This document shows, in pieces, positions 35,113 through 47,600 of a DNA stretch of 64,000 nt. Position 1 is the first letter of the stretch. Every line of letters starts with the position of its first letter. Made by a program: the position numbers and the translations under genes. A model generated the notes under the pieces. It made no database searches. It was not told where the DNA came from and worked only from the letters and a program-made list of their open reading frames with translations. Source of the stretch: Pontederia crassipes (taxonomy: Eukaryota; Streptophyta; Magnoliopsida; Commelinales; Pontederiaceae). The stretch is taken from positions 4,836,001 to 4,900,000 of the forward strand of contig JAUKPH010000018.1 of assembly GCA_030549335.1 (NCBI GenBank), written 5' to 3'.

Positions 35113-38100
35113 ATGCATTTTGCTACTGCAGCCTATCATTCAGACTGTCATGAAGGTTCAGTCAGTTGCGATGAGAGGAAGGAGAGGAGATCTGATGTGG
35201 AGAACTCGGAAGACGAGAGGAGGAGAACTAGAATCGGGTCTCTGAAGAAGAAAGCGCTGAACGCTTCCACCAAGTTCACCCACTCTCTCAAGAAAAAGGG
35301 GAAAGAAGAGAGTTGATTACAGGTTCCCCTCTGTTTCCATCGAGGATGTAAGGGATGCTGAAGAGGAGCGGGCAGTTTATGCCTTCCGGCAAGACCTCAT
35401 CGCCAGGGATTTGTTGCCTGATAAACATGATGACTACCACACCTTACTAAGGTCAGCGTCATAAAAAAGTTCAATTTGATTGTCCACCTCTTATGCAGTC
35501 ATTTTGTGGTTCTACTCGTAATTTCCTCTTCCTTATATGAGATGGTGTTTTTTCAAATTTATCTGTTGCAGATTCCTTAAGGCTAGGAAATTTGATTTTG
35601 AGAAGACCATGCAGATGTGGGTCGAGATGCTTCGCTGCAGAAAAGAATTTGGAACCGACTCAATTTTGGAGGTGAGAACTTCATGAGATTGCATTAGCTC
35701 TTTGGAATGCACCGAATAGTTTTTAGTGATAAGGTGGGTACTCAAATTTGGCAGTTACAAAAAAAAATGTGCACAGTATGGAAATTGTAGTTAGATTATT
35801 GGGAGAAAAGTTTTGCTCAGGTCAACTTCCTCAGCTTGAATGTTCTGAAACGTGGTATTTAACATTCTGTATTTCAGAAGACTGTATGCTGATGTACATA
35901 CATTGAGAACTTCTTGGATTGTCTAAAATCTTGAAATTAGTTCTTCAAAATGTTGCTCTTTACACGTGTTATCCTACCGGGGCCATGCTGATTTCATTGA
36001 CAAGCTCCTTTATTATATTGTATCATCTATTATATCTTTCCATTAACCCAGTATCATAGTACTGGGCTCTTAGGCAAAAAAGACAAAACATCAAGGAAAA
36101 GAAAGGATCGAGCACAACCTGTTCTTTGATCAGTATACAATAATTGGAGCAAGTTGTCTACATTTACATGTTGAGAAATCATGCCACTCAATATTTTTCT
36201 AGGGTTTCCACAATTCAAAATCATCCATATTATATTTTTGAACTTCAGGACTTTGAATTTGAAGAGCTGGAAGAAGTTTTGCTTTATTATCCTCATGGAT
36301 ACCATGGAGTTGACAAAGATGGCAGACCTGTCTATATTGAGAGGCTTGGGAAAGTTGAACCAAATAAACTTATGCAGATAACAACGGTAGACTGCTACTT
36401 AAAATATCATGTTCAAGAATTTGAGAGGGCCCTGCAAGAGAAATTTCCATCGTGCTCTATTGCTGCCAAAAGACGTATTGGTTCAACAACTACCATATTG
36501 GATGTTCATGGTGTGGTAGGTTTCAGTTTTTAATTTGCTGAATGTCAGAATATAATATATTCTTGCTATTTGTGTGGTACTATTCTTAAAATGCAGGGCT
36601 TGAAGAACTTCAGCAAGACAGCAAGGGACTTGTTGCTTAACATGCAAAAAATAGACGGTGATTACTATCCTGAGGTAACACTATCATATTCTTTCAATAA
36701 GCTCTCATAGGCTGTCCGTATCATTGTTTTGACTTCTCCTTTTTTGCAGACATTGCATCAAATGTTCATAGTCAATGCTGGCCCTGGTTTCAAACTTCTG
36801 TGGAATAGTGTAAAAGGATTCCTTGACCCCAAAACTACTTCAAAGATACATGTAGGATCTATATCTCTGAAAGAATATGGTTCTGTCGCATCTTTTCTAC
36901 TTTAGATAATTGGAGCACTAATGCTGCATGCAGGTACTTGGAACCAAATATCAAGCCAAACTTCTTGAAGCAATTGACTCATGGTTAGTATCTTCTCTCA
37001 CTCTTCACTCTGGTCCTTTAGTGCTCTCCAAATGTTCATTGTGAATTTTCTATGTTCTTTCAGTCAACTTCCTGAGTTCTTTGGTGGCTCGTGTACATGC
37101 AATGATGAGGGAGGGTGTCTTAGGTCCAACAAAGGACCGTGGAATGATCCGGTGATTAAGAAGGTAAAATCTCATGCCTTGAAATAATTTGTTGACTAGT
37201 TTAATCATAACCTTAATATTGTTGTCTTAATTGAAAATAACTAACATTTTAGTTCTACCGTAGCTTGTGCACAGTGTTGAACCAACATCAATGAGGGAAA
37301 CTAGCCATACATCTGAGGGGGAACACAAGAGCACCTCTACTCTCAGACTACGCCGACTGAAGGCAATAATCTTCAAGCTGAAATTATTTCTGGTTAACTC
37401 CGTGTACTGCTTTTCTACTTCTAAAGATTTTTTTATCTCATGTTAGTGGCAAGGAAAACACAGTGATCCATCAACTGCTGAGTCAGGATCAGAAGATGAT
37501 GATCTTGGTTCTCCAGTCATATCACGGAATTCCAACCGTGCATGTTTGACTCCAGTTCGTGAAGAAGTGAGTTTAATCATCTGTATGTTATATTCAAATT
37601 GTGATAAGTATTCCTTTATTTAAACTGTTTTGGTATGTTAGAGCATGCAGTAAGATGCAGGAAGCTTGTGCATATCGAGCTTGCCATCCAAACAGGACAC
37701 AGTCTTTAATAACGTCTATTCATACAAAAAAGAATATTTCTGTAATCTAGCATGCAGAATAGATTTATTGTACTTCTTTTCAAGTTTGCATTGGATAATA
37801 TTCAGCTCCTCTTCTAGTACATTATAGTAAGAAATGTTTCTGTCATCTCCAAAAGCAGGTTTTGCAATATCTCATACATGATACAATATTTCTGATACCT
37901 AACATGAACTGTAGATTTTCTCTTTTTTTTTTCCTGTAAGTTATTTGCAAAGTTCCCCAAGAGCTAAAATGCATTCATGAAATAATTTTTAGTTATGATT
38001 TAACCATAATTTTGAGCCTGCATCCTCAAAAAAAGATTTTTTTTGAGCCTGCAAGTTTTTTTAAAAAATACCAGCTTCGTTTATTCTCAGTTCTCAGTTT

Positions 38101-40009
38101 GTTTTCTTTGACTAAGGCTAAGGATACCCAGTGGATCTCTTTCTATACAATCTTATTAGCTTTTTCTCTTATGCGCTTTGTTTCTAAGTTACCCCTCAAA
38201 AAACCTTTTAGTCCTGTCCTGTAAGCTCCTTTCTCAGACAATCCCCACATCTTATACAAGGACATAGCATGCTGTTCTAGCGGGCAACTGAATTGTTTAA
38301 TTTGTATAACATGCAGTCTTAGCAAGCAGCCACATTGTTTAATTTGCATGTCAAATCAGTAGAATCTATAGCTTATTACAGCTGCGAGGATCAATTTGTA
38401 TGGAGGACAAACTTGTAGACTGTGGTCGAGGGGGAGCTGGATCTGTGGTGAAGATATTGAAAGAAGGGAAAAATGATGGTCGTGGCTCCATGACCCAGAC
38501 ATCAGATTCTCTAGGTACTTGACTCACATAAGCTAGTTAATTACATTGTTTGCTCTTGGTGAGCGATGGCTGACGTCCTTTCTGAAGCTAATCAATATTC
38601 TTTCATTATAAATCACATGAAAGTTTCGTGCTTGTTTTTTTGCATCGTTTACATCAGAAAGCAATTACTAAGAGTTTATATATGACTCAGCTACGAGGTC
38701 AGACCTATTGCTGTTTGTGTCCAAGCCAAGTTACTAAGAGTTTCTTTATGTGATCTCACATAAAAGTTATTTGTTGATTGTGCTTTGCCTTCGGTTTTAT
38801 AACTATGGTATTGATGATGTGATTCCAATTGCCATTTTTATTGGTTCAGGTAACTTGGTTGCTGATAGGTTCAATCATGTCAAGAATGATGTAGAACAAG
38901 GCAAGTTGGAATATTTCACGAGAGCGTTAGTAGCACTTTTGGTAAAAGTGCTACCACTCTTCCGTTTCTTCCACACTAGACAACAGAGGCGGTTGGAGGA
39001 TATTCATCCATTGGATACGTTAGGTGTATCACATGGTGGGCAGTTAAATACAGAAGCTACGAATGAGGACTACATAAAAAACTTTGCAGAGCGTCTTCAA
39101 AAGCTTGAGGTCCTAATGGCTGAGCTTAGCAGTAAACCTGCTGAGATCCCTCGGGAGAAAGAGCATGTGATCCAGGAATCGATCGACAGGATTAAGTCCG
39201 TGGAGTTTGACCTTCATAAGACAAATAAAGTAAGTGAAATAATATTAACTTTTCGGATCTGTTGAAGATACAATAATATTGAGGATTTTTGGAGAGCCAA
39301 TTAAGTGTTGATTATGTGATTTTTGAAATACATCAGGTTCAAAGTGCTCTATATAAGTTTAGGGGTAAGTCAAACAAGCAATAACATTGATTTTGGAGAA
39401 CCTACCGAGTGTTTCATGGAAATTTTTTGAGATCCATGAGGTTCCCACTGCTCTATATAAGTGTATATAAGTAGCCTCAACCATTGATTTCTTTGCCGAT
39501 CTCCTTGACTATGTTGTGATCCATGTCCTGGTGTCCACACATGTTCTGATATTATGACATAATGTTGTAGTTCTCATCCTTCTCATCAAAATCTCTGATA
39601 CGTAGCATTACTTGTCATTGCCCACTGCAAAGTATCTTAATAAACCAATTGGATGAGATATTTGAGGTTTTTGAATCCACACCATTTTTTCAGGAAGTTC
39701 CATATAATAACTAATGGGGTATCCTATTTTACCTTATATTATATCCTCGACTTAGAGTTAGAATAGTCCTCGATTTTCTTGCTGCATGCTTGACCCTTGA
39801 AATTTTACTTTCTCAGCTATTGCAAGCAACTATGATGAAGCAAATGGAAATCGAAGCAGCTTTAGAAGATCTAAAAGACTCCAGTGTCAGGGTTAGTTGA
39901 AAATCCATTTCACTTGAATTGTTAGTTCACATGCTCGGCACAATGTTGTGTTAAGGGACTGATGGCTTCTGTTTCTTTGGTGCAACTGCAGAGGAGGAAG
40001 TTTTGTTGA
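35113..40009 (+). CDS. SFH: SEC14-like phosphatidylinositol/phosphatidylcholine transfer protein (SFH type), spliced, with apparent frameshift
   Basis: Sec14-nodulin protein that presents phosphatidylinositol to lipid kinases and organises polarised membrane growth. Coding exons inferred from splice sites and homology: 35113-35451, 35572-35671, 36249-36515, 36597-36674, 36750-36851, 36934-36983, 37064-37163, 37264-37362, 37447-37566, 38382-38514, 38850-39229, 39817-39891, 39992-40009. They encode about 619 residues, normal for the family. The basic N-terminus ([18 protein letters not shown]) is followed by the CRAL-TRIO N part ([21 protein letters not shown]), the Sec14 core ([74 protein letters not shown]), then a variable linker, a C-terminal coiled region and a basic end RRKFC. 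Exon 1 shows a +1 frameshift at about 35290-35312. The start ATG at 35113 is provisional; it could lie in an upstream exon. Confidence 0.92.
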
Positions 40010-41470
40010 TATTCAGAGCGAACAATTGTACATGGATAAAAGATGTGCCTGCCATCCTTGTCTGAGTTGAGAAGGGTGTCGAAAAGTAGTTACTGCTATA
40101 TCTTTTCTCTTCGTTTTAGGTTTTTGTTTTAAGTTTTCCCTTTGACTCATGATCACATGGTTGCGATACAAACTGTCATGGGTGACTTACAGTGGGCACT
40201 CAAGCAGAATCGAGAAGGTTTTCTTAGGAGCATTAGGGGCCTAACAAGGAAATCTAATGTCAGCGTCAGGGCTACATTGCGTTTCTTTTCTTATGCTTTT
40301 TGCAATGCTGCTGGCTGCCAGCAGCTGCCTTGTTTAACTATAGCCTTTTGTCTTCCATACGCCGTTTCGCCTGAGGCCATCTTGTATAGGTCTGTTTGAA
40401 TTGTATAGAAAACCACCAGCTAGCACTTGCATCTGGAACTTGTGCTGCACAACCACAGGATAAAGCACCAATATTCAGAATCTAGAAAGGTGAATTTTCT
40501 TTTTGGTAGCATTTTGACAGCAAAATGGATGTGTTCCTTGTACCCTGTCAAAACTTCTCAATTCAAAAAAGGGATTTTAACACTCTACTGGCAGTGCAGA
40601 AGTTTCTTTTCCATTCCTTTTGCTTTGTTTCTTCTTTTTTTTATGTACATGAGCATATGTGAATATGTTGCTAGTATTTTTTGTTTATGTTCCAAAGCTA
40701 AAGACTTGGTGAAAACAAGCCAGATATGCAATGGAGGGGTATGTGTATGAACATATAAGCATATAAGCATATAAACTAGATCTTATCCAATAGTTCATAT
40801 ATACAATTTTTTCCCATTTCAATATGGCAAAAAGCTTAAAAATTTGCACAGCACATGAAAAAAAAATCAATTTCAATATGTGTATGTGGAGACAAGATCA
40901 AAAGTTTCTTCTTTTCTGAAATTTGAAACTGAGAGTAATAGCAATGCCATAAAAAAATCGAAGTCATGGGACCCTTTTTCTTTCTTTTTTTGTTTGTTGG
41001 GAAGCAGTTCCAATCTCAACAGCTGTATCTTATGATGTAGCGTTTGATAGACATACATAACGTCCTCTAAGACAGATAACAGTGTATGATTTAATATAAA
41101 CTCATCAATTGAAACAATGATTATTTACCTAGGTAGTCTTATTTTTTATTAAAGAAAAATAAATACTTAAAATATTTTGTAACTATAAAAATTAAAAAAA
41201 ACATGGACCATCTTTTCCAAGTTTGGACAGGATTTATTGTTTTAGTTTGAAGGTTGAATGCTAATAATTCAGAACACCGTTCCCTTTTGACTCCAACACA
41301 TACCATCAATTGCAGCTTAAATTTTTTTTTTTGTCAATTTCATGATGCCGCCGCGAGAAAAAACAATCTGTCAAAACCGCGTTCTTTTTTGGTTTCATTA
41401 TTCCTCCTGTTGTGTCGTGCGCACGCATTTTGAATTGGCCGTGTCAAGTGTCGACGACCCGACTCGGCCG
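40010..41470. other. SFH 3' UTR and short intergenic region before LLG1
   Basis: The 3' UTR of the SFH gene probably covers 40010 to about 40650. The following stretch is AT-rich and carries the promoter side of the next gene. Open frames on both strands here (for example 40142-40399 and 40427-40750) are without known motifs. Confidence 0.55.
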
Positions 41471-41478
41471 TCCAAGGC

Positions 41479-41501
41479 CTCTCTCTCTCTCCCTCCCTCC
41501 C

Positions 41502-41557
<56 letters not shown>

Positions 41558-41608
41558 CCCGTCTCCTTCTCTTCCCTCCTCCACCTTGGACTAGAACGTA
41601 GCAGGAGT
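41479..41608 (+). promoter_or_regulatory. CT-rich 5' leader of the LLG1-like gene
   Basis: A (CT)n microsatellite at 41479-41554 lies directly upstream of the start ATG at 41609. CT-rich leaders and core promoters (Y patches) are common in plant genes. Length variation here could alter expression, but no TATA box is obvious. Confidence 0.55.
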
Positions 41609-44600
41609 ATGGGTTCGATTCGTAAAAATTTCTCCTTGTCAGCCATTCTGTTCGTTGGTTTGATCGGCTTGGTGGCCGGTTCCAGTTTCATCTCAGGTGG
41701 GTTTCTGGAGGCGACCATTTTTTTGGATTCTGTTTGGGGCTTTCGTTTCGAGAGTCTTTGAGCTGATGTGCTTGTCTTATTGTCGATTAGATCATGCCTT
41801 GGGGGCGCACGGATCTGGCGGAAGGAGTTTGCTGCAGGCCAAAACCAGTAAGATTGCTTTGTTCTTTTCTTTGTATTTCTTTCCATTTCGTTCTATCGAG
41901 GAATTGTGGACGATTTGCTCTTCCTGTGGTTCTTTGCTTTTTGGTATCTGCTGCTTGTTTACCTCTAAAGCAATCCCTCCAAAAAAAAAAAAGATTTAAT
42001 TCTTGGGGTGCGTTAGAATTCATGGAATGCAACATGATAAATCACTCTGGATTACAGAAAAATTGGATCTTGTTGACAGAATCATTTAAGTTTGTCCCCA
42101 TATCATGGAAGAAACATTGAACTGGAAGAAAAAAATATGATGAGAATTGAGGACCATTAGGTGGAAAATGAGGAAGGATGAACATGGTCAAAGAGTTGGG
42201 TAGTTTGGGCAGTCTTGGTCACCTGGGTGAGATCAGCCTGCACCCTCCAAGTTTAGGAAGAGCAGTCCAGCTCTATATCCAGTCCGATCTACTTCTAGCT
42301 TAGGAACATGGGAGGGATGCTCAGTTTTCGCTATATTAAACTATTAAGTTGCATAATTAGTTTTGAAATAAAAAGAACTAATTTAACTTAAAGATTGTAT
42401 TTCAACAGTTGGTGCTTGCCTCACCATAAGTAAAGTTTACAGAGAGAGATTGAAAATTAAATCAAGATAGATGTTATTAGTAGTAAAAATGTAAAGATCT
42501 TTAACACAATGATATTTGGTTACTTGTCCATTTGAGAGAAGAAATCTCTATAATATATAATAGCTTCTATGGAGTGGACCAAACTCCAAATATAATAGCA
42601 TAACTTTTCAAAGGCCGAGATTAAAGTTAGAATCCATCCATGTATGAATAACTTGAATGGTCAGATATCTATAACTACAACAAAGCTAACAATGGTGAAC
42701 ATGAACTAATGGAAGGTGTAAGTTATAAGATCCACTATTTTCTTAAACCATTAATTAATACAAGAAGTGGTATCTTATCAGATTATGAGAATTGAATAGA
42801 AGTGTGTGTGTGTGAAGGGAAGGAGGGAGGAGGTGGGGTGGGGAGAGATTTAAAAAACGTGAGATATCTTTTTGGTCTAGACAAGAAAAGTATGGACAAC
42901 AACATCATGCAATGTAGAGTAACAGCCAAAATGGATGCCAAAAATAAAACATTAAAATCAAAAGCATTTCCTTTGGCTTTAGATTATAAAGATGGACAAT
43001 AAGAATTCTACCTAAGTTTAAAATGGGCCAAGATTCTTAAAAACATACTTTATCTTTTATGATATATTTTTTTTTGAGAGAGCAAAGGATGATTACCATT
43101 TGTAATCATTCATTTTATTAAAGGTTGCTATATTACAAAAATGTACAGACAAACTTAGTCCTTCATCCACTCACCCACTATCTTCTCAGCCATTGCTACA
43201 ATGTTCTCAACATATAACCTCTCACCCCTAAAAACACAAACGTTGCATTGGATCCAAATAACCTATAGGAAAGCAAAAGGGGCCACCCGATGCCTCCTTG
43301 TACAGTACACTTGGACTCCATTTTGGCTCCCACATCTTGTTCGGAAGGAGCTCCAAAACTGGGTTAATCTTTGAAGGGGTAGACCTTGAGGATCCAAATC
43401 TTTGCCACACCTCTCTTGCCGTCACGCATTGAAAGAAAATGTGATCAATGTCCTCATCCGCTGCACCACAAAATACATAGGTTGTATTCACCTCGAGAAC
43501 CCATCTTTCCCTGTAGCATCATGTTGGAAGTCTTCCACATCGGAGCAGTCACGCAAAAATTCGTATTCGTTGAGGAATCCGTAGCCTCCAAATCCTGATA
43601 AAGTCTGTCCGCAAGTCGGTATCCTCTAGTTGACTGTCGTTAGTGAGAACTGTGTATACTTTAGTGACAGAAAATTGACAAGATGACCACATCCACGAGT
43701 CCTTCCTAGAGCTACTAGGCTCTATGCCATCCAACTGCCCCATGAGAGTGAGGAGTTCCTCCACCCTCTGGTCTGAAAGAATAGCATTGAATTTTGGAGT
43801 CCACACACAATTAGATAGCAGATTTCCTGACCTAAATTTGCAGCTGAATGCATCCTACCCTTTTCATACGGATTAGCGAGATAATTGTTTAACTATTTAG
43901 CACATAAAAGTTAGTTTATTATCGAATGGGAAGTTTGCTTATAAATTAAATAAAAAATACTAATCACAAATGTTAAAAATAAGCTAATAAGGTGGAAAAT
44001 AAAATAAATGAACTTAACTATCAAACGGTACAACTTGTGTCTTTGTGTTCACGTGCATGTGCACGTTCGTGCGATTGTATATTCTCCACTCAAATTTCTG
44101 CCAAATTAAGTTCGACTAATTGTTTTTTTTTGCAACTCCGCCTATGTTTTATAGCCGGTCCCAAGCCCGGATAAAGGAGGAGGGTTGTGTTAGGCCTCGA
44201 CAGCCAGCGTAAACCCCTGTCGAATCTCATGAACATGGATCAACGAAGCGTCGTATGATCCATGTAGCCGACCCCACCTAGTGGGATAAGGCTTTGTTGT
44301 TGTTGTTGTAATTGTTTGTTTTTGCATTTTATAATTCAAGACATCTAGATTCTCCTTTCATTGCTAGAGGCAACAAAAAGGATTTTGGGCATATTTCTTG
44401 AGCTTCACAAAGCTTTTCTTATATAAAGATTCTTAAGTGGTCATGTTTCAAATTTTTACAAGTTAATGATCCACAATAAATAAGTATCAGGCACTGTTGC
44501 TTCATGTTTTTTTATATCAACACTTGTTTCATGATACTCTCCTTTATCATCATCCTAATTTCTTTCGCATCTCCTTGACAACCATCCTGTTCATCCTACA

Positions 44601-47600
44601 AAAGGATTTACACACCTCTACATTTTTATTGTGCAGTTACTTTATGGCTTCATCTAATTCTTTTCTGATTATTTTTCTTCCTCTCATGATTCCTCTTTTT
44701 TTTGTATAAGAAGCGAGTGAAATACAAAAAAGTAACCAAAAATCACGATCACGGCTCTCACACAAGGTCAATCTCTAGCCCCTTACATTTCGTATTTCAT
44801 GTCAAGCAAATAAGACTTTCATTCAATACTTGCAAAAAAAAATTTAAATACGAGGGGTGAGCATCAATAGTAATGGAAATCCATAAATCTTAAAAGTCAA
44901 AAATCAAATCTTTTTGCGTGAATCAATGAAACTCAAACAGAAATGGTGCATATGTATGCCATGCATGCAAGAAAGGTTGTTTTCATGCTCCACCGTCTTA
45001 CACGGTCATAATCTATGGGGTCATGCATGCGTACTCGCCCTATTTCATGCCAAGAGCTATGACATTTACTCCTTAGGCCCTATTTCATCCCAAGAGTTAA
45101 ATGCTATTATCTCCCCTCCAGGCCCTATTTCATGCCAAGGGATATCTTTACTAAGTTGCCTATCGGCTAATAATTTCGCTCCTTAGGCCCTATTTCATGC
45201 CAAGAGTTATAACATCCGCTCCTCAGGTCCTATTTCATGCCAAGAGCATTACCGCCCCAAACGTTCATCTCGGTGTTGATCAGGCATCCGAGGTAGAACA
45301 TGCAAAAATCATTTTTGATGTGCGATGCATGAATGCAATGTAGCACATATTTAACTTGATCATAATCCAACCGATTTCAAATAATCCAATAAACTCATAC
45401 ATAAAATCGACATCATACTTCATATCATAGAGAATTCATCATTTAGCAAGGCAACATATCGAGCATCGGGGCATATGGAAACATTCATACATTCAAAACT
45501 TTACGCATATCAAGCCAATAAAATCCACTCCATATCAGCATGGAAAAAAAACATATAATTGCCCGAATGCCATCGTCACTATCTTTATGGATAAACCCAC
45601 TCACCTTGGATTACGTCGGGTCTCTACTACCTCCCACCCGAATCCGATCAAAAGAGAGAAAGACCTATTACATCCATTTAAACTTTATTTCAGAACATAA
45701 CCTTATCATTTAAAACATTTATCACTTCTAGGTATCATTTATCTTTTAGTTCATTAATCACTTCATAATAATCCTTTTTAAAGACATCTTGGTACCTAGA
45801 ATTAAAATTTATAAATCTTTTACCTAAGTTCATAAGTAACGCATTATAACACCCATATAATTAATTTCATAAGGGAAACTGAATTGCCAACCAATAGCAC
45901 CCTACTCAAACCCCCAACGGACAGCCACCTATCATATCCAATTAATTATATAATAATTTGAATTAGACACTATAACCAATTTTTATCAATTATAAAATTA
46001 AATCTTATAAATAGTTTCGGCTATCAATCATCCTTACCACAACAATGAAACCACACTCTCGAAACCAAAGATGCGCCCGTCGAAACGTCAAACACAATCA
46101 CCGAACGCCTTTTCATCAATAATAAAATATTATTATTTGAAATCAGTTCACATAACTGCAATTAAATATAATATGCACATTTCCCTTTCCCTTACCAACA
46201 AAATCTGAGGACGAATCGTTGGAAATGTCGAAAACGTTGGAGGACGGTCGAAAATCGAAATCAACGAACCCACAAGTAATTTTTGATTAATTTTCATACG
46301 GACAACAACCTAATACATTTCTCCCTCATGGAAGCACCTACCAGACGTGGTGAGATTGGCCGAAGCCCCTTCAGACTCGCCAAAAAATGTCGCCGGATAG
46401 GTCAGCGGAAAACCCCAAACTTGGCCACCTACATGATTGGGAGAACAAGCACATTTACAACCCTTGAAATGAACCTAATCGACCTGAGGATGATGCACAA
46501 CTCATTAGGAGAAACATCGGCGCGAATCGGAGCCGCAACGGGTCGCTGTAGAACTCCCCCATTTCTCGCGTTCGGCACTCATTGCATCGTCTATAGTGGG
46601 CCGATCTTCTCCTAACATATGTCAAAATGTTCGTCTCGGCGTCCTCTTTCCATCGGTATGTCTCGTGTAAAAAACGGTGGCCAGACGATGGAGAACGAGT
46701 GGCCGGAAGTGAGGGCGGCTAGGGCGTCTCTGTGCATAGGGGTGAACGGGCGTGAACAGTGAAGGGTGGGGAGAGGAAGAAGATGTCTTCTCTCTCCACC
46801 TTTCCACGTATTTTTTTGCCAAAAGACCAAAACACCCCTCCTTTTAAAAGTATTTACATTTTTATTTTTTTATTGTAGGACGTTACATTAGCACATAAAA
46901 GTTAGTTTATTATCGAATGGGAAGTTGACGTATAAATTAAATAAAAAAATACTAATCACAAATGTTAAAAGTAAGCTAATAAGGTGGAAAATGAAACAAA
47001 CGGACTCAACTATCAAATGGTACAATTTGTGTGTCTTTGTGTGCGTGCGCATGTGCGCGTTCGTGTGTTCGCATATTCTCCACTCAAATTTGTGCCAAAT
47101 TAAGATTGACTAATTGTTTGTTTTTGCATTTTATAATTCAAGACATCTAGATTCTCCTTTCATTGCTAGAGGCAACGAAAAAGGATTTTGGGCATATTTC
47201 TTGAGCTTCACAAAGCTTTTCTTATATAAAGATTCTTAAGTGGTCATGTTTCAAATTTTTACAAGTTGATGATCCACAGTAAATAAGTATCAGGCCCTGC
47301 TGCTTCACGTTTTTTATATCAACACTTGTTTCATGATACTCTCCTTTATCATCATCCTAATTTCTTTCGCATCTCCTTGACAACCATCGTGTTCATCCTA
47401 CAAAAGGATTTTCACACCTCTACATTTTTATTGTGCAGTTACTTTATGGCTTCATCCTCTCCTAATTCTTTCTGATTATTTTTCTTCCTCTCATGATTCC
47501 TCTTTTTTTTTGTCGTTTAAAAAAAAATGATTCCTCTTTTTTCTCTTCTCAAATCTTCTAAATGATCTTCTGCTGTTGTCATCTGTTTGCTACCCTATCA

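Noticed and set aside
35113-35316. A complete 67-residue protein
   Set aside because: Its sequence is the N-terminus of the SFH protein cut short by a frameshift; the conserved remainder follows in the next frame and next exons.
41342-41886. Open frames overlapping the LLG1 start in other frames
   Set aside because: They arise from the (CT)n leader; the spliced LLG1 reading explains the region.
43897-47513. The two duplicated intron blocks as the LTR pair of one retrotransposon
   Set aside because: The blocks do not begin TG or end CA, no primer-binding site or polypurine tract adjoins them, and the downstream block runs straight into unique intron sequence.
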